Assembly: GCA_028869975.1 (NCBI GenBank)
Contig: JAGWQR010000163.1
Coordinates: 1 to 5,032 of the forward strand
Reading direction: 5' to 3'
Origin: Alphaproteobacteria bacterium
Lineage (GTDB): Bacteria > Pseudomonadota > Alphaproteobacteria > Sphingomonadales > Sphingomonadaceae
DNA length: 5,032 nt
Program-made: the position numbers and the translations under genes
In this document: positions 1-5,032 of the stretch, in pieces
How positions within the stretch are numbered: the first letter of the stretch is position 1
How the letters are laid out: each line of letters opens with the position of its first letter
The notes under the pieces: generated by a model
Databases searched by the model: none
What the model saw: the letters and a program-made list of their open reading frames with translations, nothing else
What the model was told of the DNA's origin: nothing

Positions 1-90
1 CTGCACCGTCTGCGCGCGCGAAGGCCACGTGACCTTGTTGGTCTCGCTGCGCACCTGGCGGAAAAACTCACTTACTGATGGCCGTGCCAC
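1..90 (-). CDS. secE: SecE, preprotein translocase subunit (N-terminal 30 codons, partial)
   Basis: SecE is the small essential subunit of the SecYEG protein-conducting channel in the inner membrane, where it clamps SecY. Reading the minus strand from a GTG at 90-88 gives 30 codons with no stop to the window edge. Residues 8-14 read EFFRQVR and residues 19-25 read KVTWPSR. Together these are the hallmark cytoplasmic helix and hinge (F-R-Q-V-x-x-E-x-x-K-V-x-W-P) that precede the membrane helix of bacterial SecE. The membrane helix itself lies outside the window. The start is GTG, seven bases after an in-frame TGA at 99-97 begins the upstream limit; a TTG at 96-94 is the only other in-frame choice. 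A GGGA at about 103-100 sits 9 bases before the GTG and favours it. nusG and ribosomal protein genes usually follow secE, off the left edge. No tRNA-Trp, often found upstream of secE, is visible. The match covers only 30 residues but is quite specific. Confidence 0.85.
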   Translation of the reverse strand, partial: MARPSVSEFFRQVRSETNKVTWPSRAQTVQ

Positions 91-180
91 ACTCAATCAT
101 CCCGTTTCTACATCGTTCTGCGAAAAGCCGCCATCATCCGGAGAGCCAGAGATACGTAATACCGATTCAGCAGATGGGCA

Positions 181-208
181 GCCCTAGCAGGAAATTCAAG
201 CATTGCAA
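181..208 (-). promoter_or_regulatory. Weak candidate promoter for secE
   Basis: On the minus strand TTGCAAT (208-202) is followed after 13 bases by GCTAGGGC (188-181). The layout resembles the alphaproteobacterial housekeeping promoter pattern described in Caulobacter (TTGAC-like, 10-14 bases, GCTA-like), but the -10 half matches only in its GCTA core and final C. It would give a leader of about 85-90 bases ahead of the secE GTG. This is a by-eye match and could be chance. Confidence 0.22.
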
Positions 209-223
209 GAGGGCAGGCAAGCA

Positions 224-239
224 TGGCACCGTAGTGTCA
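224..239. repeat. Imperfect inverted repeat, possible operator
   Basis: TGGCAC and GTGTCA are separated by CGTA, giving two 6-base arms that pair at five of six positions. The repeat lies between the two candidate promoters, about 50 bases upstream of the -35 proposed for mmsA, where an activator or repressor dimer could bind. It matches no regulator motif I can name, and a repeat this short is often accidental. Confidence 0.2.
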
Positions 240-291
240 CATTGTTCGCCGCCGCGCTGATAACCAAGCTGTTCATTTAGTGGGCTGTGCA

Positions 292-321
292 TTTACTCCG
301 GATACGGTAGAGAGCTATTAT
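292..321 (+). promoter_or_regulatory. Candidate promoter for the mmsA operon
   Basis: TTTACT (292-297) and TATTAT (316-321) are separated by 18 bases, resembling the -35 and -10 elements of a housekeeping sigma factor (four and five of six consensus bases). Transcription would start near 328, leaving a leader of about 17 bases that just contains the mmsA ribosome binding site. The A+T-rich stretch and position support it, but the assignment is by eye. Confidence 0.38.
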
Positions 322-334
322 TATATTATTTCAA

Positions 335-340
335 AGAGGA
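335..340 (+). promoter_or_regulatory. Ribosome binding site of mmsA
   Basis: AGAGGA lies 4 bases before the ATG at 345. It is the strongest Shine-Dalgarno-like sequence before any gene here, and it supports that ATG over the in-frame ATG six codons later. Confidence 0.6.
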
Positions 341-344
341 TATT

Positions 345-1856
345 ATGCGCCAGATTGACCATATGATCGCGGGTGGTGTGCGCCTCCCGTCTGCCCGCCG
401 GGGTGATGTATTTAACCCCAACACCGGCGCTGTGCAGGCACAGGTCGCACTGGGTGACAAGGAGGTGCTTGAGGCAGCGGTCGCGGCAGCACTCGCGGCC
501 CAGCCCAAATGGGCGGCGACCAATCCGCAGCGGCGTGCCCGCGTGATGTTCAACTTCAAGGCGCTGGTTGAGAAGCATATGGACGAGTTGGCGCACATGC
601 TTTCTTCCGAGCATGGCAAGGTGATTGCCGATTCGAAGGGCGACATTCAGCGCGGGCTGGAGGTGGTCGAGTTTGCCTGCGGCATCCCGCATGTGTTGAA
701 GGGCGAATATACCCAAGGCGCAGGGCCGGGGATCGATGTTTATTCGATGCGGCAACCTATCGGCATTGGTGCGGGGATTACGCCGTTCAACTTCCCCGGC
801 ATGATCCCGTTATGGATGGGCGCAGTCGCGGTCGCGTGCGGCAATGCATTCATCCTCAAGCCTTCCGAGCGCGATCCGAGTGTGCCCAACCGACTGGCGG
901 AACTGATGCTGGAAGCGGGTGCGCCGGAAGGTATTTTCCAGGTGGTGCATGGCGACAAGGAAATGGTCGATGCCATTCTCGATCATCCGGCGATCGGCGC
1001 GGTCTCGTTCGTCGGCTCATCAGACATCGCGCATTATGTTTACCAGCGCGGCGTCGCGGCGGGCAAGCGCGTGCAGGCGATGGGCGGGGCGAAGAATCAC
1101 GGCATTGTCATGCCCGATGCCGATCTTGACCAGGTGGTCAATGACCTGTGCGGCGCAGCATTCGGCTCGGCGGGAGAGCGTTGCATGGCGCTGCCCGTTG
1201 TGGTGCCAGTGGGCTATGAGACGGCGGAAGCGCTCAAAGCCAAGCTGATCCCCGCGATCCACGCGCTCAAGGTCGGGGTCTCAACAGACGCGGAGGCGCA
1301 TTATGGCCCGGTCGTCACCGCTGCGCATAAGGCAAAGATCGAGGACTGGATCCAGACCTGCGCCAATGAAGGCGGCGAGATCATCATCGATGGGCGCGGG
1401 TTCACCCTGCAAGGCCATGAGCAGGGCTTCTTCATCGGCCCTACGCTGATCGATCATGTCACGCCAAAGATGAGCAGCTATCATAACGAGATTTTCGGCC
1501 CCGTGTTGCAAATGGTGCGGGCACCGGACTTTGAAACCGCACTCGCGCTCCCGAGCAAGCATCAGTATGGCAATGGCGTCGCCATCTTCACGCGCAACGG
1601 CCATGCCGCGCGCGAGTTTGCCGCGCGGGTCAATGTCGGCATGGTCGGCATCAATGTGCCGATTCCGGTACCGGTCGCGTATCACACGTTCGGCGGCTGG
1701 AAGCGCTCGGCGTTCGGCGATACCAACCAGCATGGCATGGAAGGCGTCAAATTCTGGACGAAGGTGAAAACCATCACCGCGCGCTGGCCGGATGGCGGCG
1801 CCAATGGCCTTGGAAGCGATGGCGCGAATGCGTTTGTTATCCCAACGATGGGGTGA
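345..1856 (+). CDS. mmsA: CoA-acylating methylmalonate-semialdehyde dehydrogenase
   Basis: This 503-residue cytoplasmic enzyme of the aldehyde dehydrogenase superfamily converts methylmalonate semialdehyde, with NAD+ and CoA, to propionyl-CoA, CO2 and NADH. This is the last step of valine (and thymine) breakdown. The catalytic cysteine is Cys280 in GERCMA, directly preceded by Arg279. Asn149 in TPFNFPG is the expected oxyanion residue, and NEIFGPVL (381-388) carries the conserved cofactor-binding Glu. Arg103 in QRGLEVVEFA and Arg279 correspond to the two arginines that hold the substrate carboxylate in this subfamily. The usual general-base Glu of hydrolytic aldehyde dehydrogenases is absent from the MGGAKNH segment (246-252), as is normal for CoA-acylating members. 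FVGSSDIA (222-229) is the nucleotide-binding turn. Length is typical of the family, and the C-terminus ends in the usual IPTM, plus one Gly. The related inositol-pathway enzyme IolA looks similar, but the neighbouring valine genes decide for mmsA. It is the first gene of the operon. Confidence 0.96.
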   Translation: MRQIDHMIAGGVRLPSARRGDVFNPNTGAVQAQVALGDKEVLEAAVAAALAAQPKWAATNPQRRARVMFNFKALVEKHMDELAHMLSSEHGKVIADSKGDIQRGLEVVEFACGIPHVLKGEYTQGAGPGIDVYSMRQPIGIGAGITPFNFPGMIPLWMGAVAVACGNAFILKPSERDPSVPNRLAELMLEAGAPEGIFQVVHGDKEMVDAILDHPAIGAVSFVGSSDIAHYVYQRGVAAGKRVQAMGGAKNHGIVMPDADLDQVVNDLCGAAFGSAGERCMALPVVVPVGYETAEALKAKLIPAIHALKVGVSTDAEAHYGPVVTAAHKAKIEDWIQTCANEGGEIIIDGRGFTLQGHEQGFFIGPTLIDHVTPKMSSYHNEIFGPVLQMVRAPDFETALALPSKHQYGNGVAIFTRNGHAAREFAARVNVGMVGINVPIPVPVAYHTFGGWKRSAFGDTNQHGMEGVKFWTKVKTITARWPDGGANGLGSDGANAFVIPTMG

Positions 1857-1862
1857 AGCAAC

Positions 1863-2105
1863 ATGCCCGATGATTCCCTGCGCCATAGCTTAGACATGTT
1901 TGCCCAAAGCCTCCAGGATCGAGATGATCGTCGACGAGATGATGAACGGTATAAGCAACAAATTGAATTCTCCGAGAAATCTGTTGCTGCGGCTGAAAAG
2001 TCAGCAGATGCTGCACAGAAAGCAAATATTATTGCTACGTTAGCTATTGTTGTGGCGGTGATTGCTCTTGCAATCTCGATAGTATCAATTTTTGTGAAAA
2101 AGTAG
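1863..2105 (+). CDS. Small single-pass membrane protein of unknown function, probable coiled coil
   Basis: I do not recognise this 80-residue protein. Residues 1-53 are very polar and charged (DRDDRRRDDERYKQQ at 19-33) and look helical, with Ala/Glu/Lys/Ser repeats around 37-53 that could form a coiled coil. Residues 55-78 are an uninterrupted hydrophobic segment (about ANIIATLAIVVAVIALAI onward) followed by two lysines, so it resembles a tail-anchored membrane protein. There is no signal peptide, cysteine or catalytic motif. The ATG lies 6 bases after the mmsA stop; GGGGTGA spanning that stop can serve as ribosome binding site. The gene ends 2 bases before the dehydrogenase start, so it is cotranscribed and probably translationally coupled. 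A hand count gives about 44% G+C, with codons such as TTA, ATA and GTA that the neighbours use little, suggesting late arrival. A role in tethering pathway enzymes to the membrane is only speculation. A random open frame is unlikely given the coherent protein architecture and exact fit between genes. Confidence 0.75.
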   Translation: MPDDSLRHSLDMFAQSLQDRDDRRRDDERYKQQIEFSEKSVAAAEKSADAAQKANIIATLAIVVAVIALAISIVSIFVKK

Positions 2106-2107
2106 AT

Positions 2108-3253
2108 ATGACAACCCAATTCTCCCTCACCGATGATCAGCTCGCCATTCAGGAAATGGCGCAAAAATTCACCGCCGACAATATCACGCTGCACGCGGCG
2201 GAGTGGGACGAGAAGCACCATTTCCCACGCGATGTCATCAAACAAGCGGGCGGGCTTGGCTTTGGCGCGATTTATATCGCAGAGGAGCGCGGTGGCATCG
2301 GCCTCGGGCGGCTGGAGGCGGCGCTGATCATGGAGGCGATGGCCTATGGCTGCCCAGCGACCTCAGCGTTCATCTCGATCCACAATATGGCGAGCTGGAT
2401 GATCGACCATTTCGGCGGTGACCGGGTTCGCGATCATTACCTGCCCGATCTGGTGACGATGGACCGGATCGCCAGCTATGCGTTGACCGAGCCGGGGTCT
2501 GGCTCGGACGCCGCCGCGCTCAAAACCACAGCGCGGCTGGACGGCGACCATTATATCGTCAACGGCTCAAAGCAGTTCATTTCAGGCGCTGGTTTCAACG
2601 ATATTTACGTGACGATGGTACGCACGAGCGACGATGGCGCGAAAGGTGTGTCGTGTCTGTTGATCGAGAGGGATATGCCCGGCGTGTCGTTCGGTGCGCC
2701 CGAAAAGAAGCTCGGCTGGAACGCCTCACCCACTGCGCAGCTGATCCTTGAGGATGTGCGCGTGCCGGTGGCCAACCGGGTGGGAGGCGAAGGCGAAGGA
2801 TTCCGCATCGCGATGGCGGGCTTGGATGGCGGGCGGCTCAACATTGGCGCGTGTAGCCTCGGCGGGGCGCAGCGCTGCCTTGATGAGACGATCAATTACA
2901 CCCGCGACCGCAGCCAGTTCGGGCAGCGCATCGCCGATTTCCAGAACACGCAGTTCATGCTCGCGGATATGGCGACCGATCTGGAGGCGGCGCGCGCCTT
3001 GCTCTATCTCGCCGCCGCCAAGGTGACCGCAGGCGCACCCGACAAGACCAAATTTGCCGCGATGGCCAAGCGCCTCGCGACCGACAGCGGTTCGAAGATC
3101 GTCAACGATGCGCTGCAACTGTTTGGCGGCTATGGGTATCTCAAGGATTATCCGATCGAGCGGTTCTGGCGCGACCTGCGCGTACATTCGATCCTTGAGG
3201 GCACCAATCAGGTGATGCGGATGATCATTGGACGGGACTTGCTGCGGCAATGA
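2108..3253 (+). CDS. Acyl-CoA dehydrogenase, isobutyryl-CoA dehydrogenase type
   Basis: This 381-residue FAD enzyme most likely oxidises isobutyryl-CoA to methacrylyl-CoA in the cytoplasm, passing electrons to electron-transfer flavoprotein. It has the full acyl-CoA dehydrogenase layout: an N-terminal helical domain (about 1-120), a middle beta domain with YALTEPGSGSDAAA (124-137) and the FAD-contacting FISGAG (157-162), and a C-terminal helical domain with RSQFGQ (268-273), QLFGGYGYLKDYPIERF (337-353) and the catalytic base Glu364 in ILEGTNQ. Segments such as ISIHNMASWMID (89-100), KKLGWNASPT (200-209) and GYGYLKDY resemble mammalian ACAD8, the isobutyryl-CoA enzyme. A broader branched-chain or short-chain specificity cannot be excluded from sequence. 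Length is normal. The ATG is 2 bases after the preceding stop, and only a weak purine stretch (GAAAAAG) lies ahead, so initiation probably depends on ribosomes finishing the small upstream gene. The gene overlaps the next one by 4 bases (ATGA). Confidence 0.93.
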   Translation: MTTQFSLTDDQLAIQEMAQKFTADNITLHAAEWDEKHHFPRDVIKQAGGLGFGAIYIAEERGGIGLGRLEAALIMEAMAYGCPATSAFISIHNMASWMIDHFGGDRVRDHYLPDLVTMDRIASYALTEPGSGSDAAALKTTARLDGDHYIVNGSKQFISGAGFNDIYVTMVRTSDDGAKGVSCLLIERDMPGVSFGAPEKKLGWNASPTAQLILEDVRVPVANRVGGEGEGFRIAMAGLDGGRLNIGACSLGGAQRCLDETINYTRDRSQFGQRIADFQNTQFMLADMATDLEAARALLYLAAAKVTAGAPDKTKFAAMAKRLATDSGSKIVNDALQLFGGYGYLKDYPIERFWRDLRVHSILEGTNQVMRMIIGRDLLRQ

Positions 3254-4296
3254 GCGAGCTTCTGGCGCGCGCCGATGGGCGCATCGGCCATATCAGCCTC
3301 AACAAGCCGCAAGCGCTGCACGCGCTCGGGCACCAGATGGCACTCGATATGACGGCGGCTTTGCTCAAATGGCGGGACGATCAATCGGTTGAGGCGATCA
3401 TCCTCGATCATGCTGAAGGCCGGGGTTTCTGCGCAGGAGGTGACATCGCCGATCTGTATGGCGCGCTGACCGGCGGCGATCAGCCCCGCGCGCGCCGTTT
3501 CTTCTGGGATGAATACCGGCTCGATCATCTCATCTTCACTTATCCCAAGCCGATCGTGTCGTTCATCGACGGCGTGGTGATGGGCGGCGGCGTCGGGATT
3601 TCGCAGCCCGCCAAATATCGAGTCGCAACCGAAAATACCCGTTTTGCCATGCCCGAGACCGGGATTGGCCTGTTCCCAGATGTCGGCGGAAGCTGGTATC
3701 TCTCGCGCCTGCCCGGCCGGGTCGGGCAGTTTCTGGTGCTGACCGGCGCGCGGCTCGATGGCGCGGAATGTCTCTGGGCGGGGCTGGCGAGCCATTATCT
3801 GCCAGCCGCTGCGTTGCCCGAGGTGAAGGCGCAACTGGCAGCACATGGCGCAAGCGCGATTGAGGCGGTGCTGGACGCACACGCGGTTGAAGCTCCGCCA
3901 CCAAGGATCAGCAGCAATATCGAGGCGATCAACACTTATTTTGCGCATGACTCGCTCGAAGGAACGCTCAGCGCACTCGCGGGCGGCACATCCGACTGGT
4001 GCGCCAAGGAACTGGCCGCTGTGCAAGGCAAATGCCCGCTCTCGTGCAAGGTCGCGCTTGAGCAGCTCCGCCGTGGCAAAGGCATGACCGCGATTGCCGA
4101 TATTTTCGCGATGGAGTATCGGCTTGCGTCGCGCCTGATTGCCCACCCTAATTTTGCCGAAGGGGTGCGCGCGCTGATTATCGCCAAGGACAATGCGCCC
4201 CAATGGGCGCCCGCGCGACCCGAGGATGTGACCCAGGAAATGGTGGATGCAGTTTTCGCGCCATTGCCGCAAGACAAAGAATGGAGCCCCTTATGA
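3250..4296 (+). CDS. 3-hydroxyisobutyryl-CoA hydrolase (crotonase superfamily)
   Basis: This 348-residue crotonase-fold thioesterase splits 3-hydroxyisobutyryl-CoA into 3-hydroxyisobutyrate and CoA, a step peculiar to valine breakdown that releases the CoA before the last two oxidations. GFCAGGDI (59-66) and GVVMGGGVGIS (108-118) form the oxyanion-hole loops. AMPETGIGLFPDVGG (133-147) supplies the two acidic residues expected for hydrolysis, Glu136 and Asp144, spaced as in human HIBCH (E169/D177). That signature, the extra C-terminal region (about 220-348) with DWCAKEL (249-255) and NFAEGVRALI (301-310), and the length near 350 residues separate it from ordinary hydratases of about 260. Its ATG overlaps the dehydrogenase stop as ATGA, and only a weak GGACGGGA lies about 12 bases upstream, pointing to translational coupling. 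The same 4-base overlap joins it to the next gene. A long open frame on the opposite strand (3208-4272) is a codon-bias shadow. Confidence 0.94.
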   Translation: MSELLARADGRIGHISLNKPQALHALGHQMALDMTAALLKWRDDQSVEAIILDHAEGRGFCAGGDIADLYGALTGGDQPRARRFFWDEYRLDHLIFTYPKPIVSFIDGVVMGGGVGISQPAKYRVATENTRFAMPETGIGLFPDVGGSWYLSRLPGRVGQFLVLTGARLDGAECLWAGLASHYLPAAALPEVKAQLAAHGASAIEAVLDAHAVEAPPPRISSNIEAINTYFAHDSLEGTLSALAGGTSDWCAKELAAVQGKCPLSCKVALEQLRRGKGMTAIADIFAMEYRLASRLIAHPNFAEGVRALIIAKDNAPQWAPARPEDVTQEMVDAVFAPLPQDKEWSPL

Positions 4297-5032
4297 GTTA
4301 TGAAACGATCCTGGTTGAACAGCGCGATGCGGTAACGCTGATTACCCTCAACCGCCCGCAAGCGCTCAATGCGCTTAACTCGACCGTGCTCAAAGAATTG
4401 ATTGCGGCATTCGCGGCATATGAAGCGGATGCCAGCCAACGTTGCGCAGTCATCACCGGGAGCGGCGAAAAAGCATTTGCCGCCGGGGCCGATATCAAGG
4501 AAATGGCAGACAAGCCGGCTGCCGAATTTTATGCCGAAGATTTCTTCTCCGGCTGGACGACACACATCGTCAAAGCCACACGCAAGCCCTGGATCGCGGC
4601 GGTCAATGGCTTTGCACTGGGCGGCGGCTGCGAGCTGGCGATGATGGCGGATTTCATCATCGCCGCCGACACCGCCAAATTCGGCCAGCCCGAGATCAAA
4701 CTCGGCGTGGCCCCCGGCATGGGCGGCTCGCAGCGCCTCACTCGTGCGGTTGGCAAAGCCAAAGCGATGGACATGTGCCTTACGGCACGCATGATGGGGG
4801 CAGAGGAGGCCGAGCGGGCAGGACTGGTGACGCGCGTGGTGCCCTTGGTCGACCTGCTCGACGATGCGCTCAAAACTGCGGCTGCAATCGCCGCGATGCC
4901 GCCGCTCGCCATCATCGCCAACAAGGAAATGGTCAATACAGCGTTTGAAACCACGCTCGATCAGGGCCTGCTGATGGAACGCCGCATCTTCCAGATTCTC
5001 ACCGCGACGGAGGACAAGGCTGAGGGCATGGC
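4293..5032 (+). CDS. Enoyl-CoA hydratase, probably acting on methacrylyl-CoA (3' end cut off)
   Basis: This crotonase-family hydratase adds water to 2-enoyl-CoA. In this operon the likely substrate is methacrylyl-CoA, giving 3-hydroxyisobutyryl-CoA for the hydrolase encoded just upstream. 246 complete codons are present. Against a usual length near 258, only about a dozen residues are missing at the right edge. AFAAGADIKEM (61-71) and FALGGGCELAMM (107-118) are the oxyanion loops. Catalytic glutamates are Glu114 in GCEL and Glu134 in GQPEI, 20 residues apart as in mitochondrial crotonase ECHS1 (Glu144/Glu164). GVAPGMGGSQRLTRAVGK (138-155) is a typical core segment of short-chain hydratases. 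The start overlaps the preceding stop (ATGA), and a GGAG at 4283-4286 lies 6 bases before it, so this gene has its own ribosome binding site besides coupling. The family accepts several short-chain substrates, so the physiological one is inferred from context. A role in fatty acid or other amino acid oxidation remains possible. Confidence 0.93.
   Translation, partial: MSYETILVEQRDAVTLITLNRPQALNALNSTVLKELIAAFAAYEADASQRCAVITGSGEKAFAAGADIKEMADKPAAEFYAEDFFSGWTTHIVKATRKPWIAAVNGFALGGGCELAMMADFIIAADTAKFGQPEIKLGVAPGMGGSQRLTRAVGKAKAMDMCLTARMMGAEEAERAGLVTRVVPLVDLLDDALKTAAAIAAMPPLAIIANKEMVNTAFETTLDQGLLMERRIFQILTATEDKAEGM

Larger units (their letters stand above)
91..344. other. Divergent intergenic control region between secE and mmsA
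   Basis: These 254 bases separate the start of secE (leftward) from the start of mmsA (rightward). No convincing gene lies here. A 60-codon open frame at 78-260 on the plus strand overlaps the beginning of secE, has no ribosome binding site and encodes a composition resembling no protein family, so it is treated as chance. No tRNA or other structured RNA was recognised. The region is less G+C-rich than the flanking enzyme genes, and its last 30 bases are strongly A+T-rich (316-334), as expected just upstream of a promoter start site. It should contain the start signals of both genes and any operator for the valine operon. Confidence 0.7.

Noticed and set aside
78..260. 60-codon open frame on the plus strand in the control region
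   Set aside because: It overlaps the start of secE on the other strand, has no ribosome binding site, and its composition (many His, Ser, Pro, Arg) looks like translated noncoding sequence.
91..344. Search for a tRNA-Trp or other structured RNA next to secE
   Set aside because: No T-loop (GGTTCGAATC-like) or acceptor-stem pairing was seen on either strand in this stretch.
1281..1886. 201-codon minus-strand open frame opposite the end of mmsA
   Set aside because: Lies wholly against a well-supported gene, with no recognisable motif and no start signal; codon-bias shadow.
1682..2245. 187-codon minus-strand open frame spanning the small gene
   Set aside because: It bridges mmsA, the small gene and the dehydrogenase start in antisense and matches no family. 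The plus-strand small gene fits exactly between its neighbours and has coherent architecture.
3208..4272. 354-codon open frame on the minus strand opposite the hydrolase gene
   Set aside because: The plus-strand hydrolase has complete family motifs and operon overlaps. The antisense frame has no recognisable domain and is a by-product of G+C-biased codons.
4442..4948. 168-codon plus-strand open frame inside the hydratase gene
   Set aside because: Out-of-frame shadow of the hydratase, very rich in Arg, Gly and His, without any family motif.
1..5032. CRISPR array, insertion sequence, phage or toxin-antitoxin system
   Set aside because: No regularly spaced repeats, transposase motifs, terminal inverted repeats or toxin-like gene pairs were seen; the small gene stands alone without a partner.

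Overview
The window looks like a chromosomal segment of an alphaproteobacterium, probably a sphingomonad (Sphingomonas/Sphingopyxis/Erythrobacter-like). This rests on the roughly 60-65% G+C of the main genes, on the protein sequences, and on a sphingomonad-like SecE N-terminus at the left edge. The lineage call is an inference from protein resemblance, with no database search behind it.

Layout. Positions 1-90 hold the first 30 codons of secE on the minus strand, with a GTG start, running off the left edge. Positions 91-344 are a divergent control region with no convincing gene. It has a plausible promoter and ribosome binding site for the plus-strand operon, a weaker candidate promoter for secE, and a small imperfect inverted repeat between them. 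From 345 to the right edge, five plus-strand genes are packed almost without gaps: mmsA (345-1856), a small 80-residue membrane protein gene (1863-2105), an acyl-CoA dehydrogenase of the isobutyryl-CoA type (2108-3253), a 3-hydroxyisobutyryl-CoA hydrolase (3250-4296) and an enoyl-CoA hydratase (4293 to the edge, lacking only its last few residues). Gaps are 6 and 2 bases, then two 4-base ATGA overlaps, so this is almost certainly one transcript.

Function. The enzymes make up the lower valine degradation pathway. Isobutyryl-CoA is oxidised to methacrylyl-CoA (acyl-CoA dehydrogenase), hydrated to 3-hydroxyisobutyryl-CoA (enoyl-CoA hydratase) and hydrolysed to free 3-hydroxyisobutyrate (hydrolase). 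After oxidation to methylmalonate semialdehyde, MmsA converts it to propionyl-CoA. The one missing step, 3-hydroxyisobutyrate dehydrogenase (mmsB), is not in the window and is expected just downstream.

The feature that does not fit is the 80-residue gene between mmsA and the dehydrogenase. It is about 44% G+C, encodes a charged, probably coiled-coil N-terminal half and a single C-terminal membrane segment, resembles no valine enzyme, and yet sits tightly inside the operon. It is the best candidate here for something undescribed. The rest is a well-known pathway in a common arrangement.
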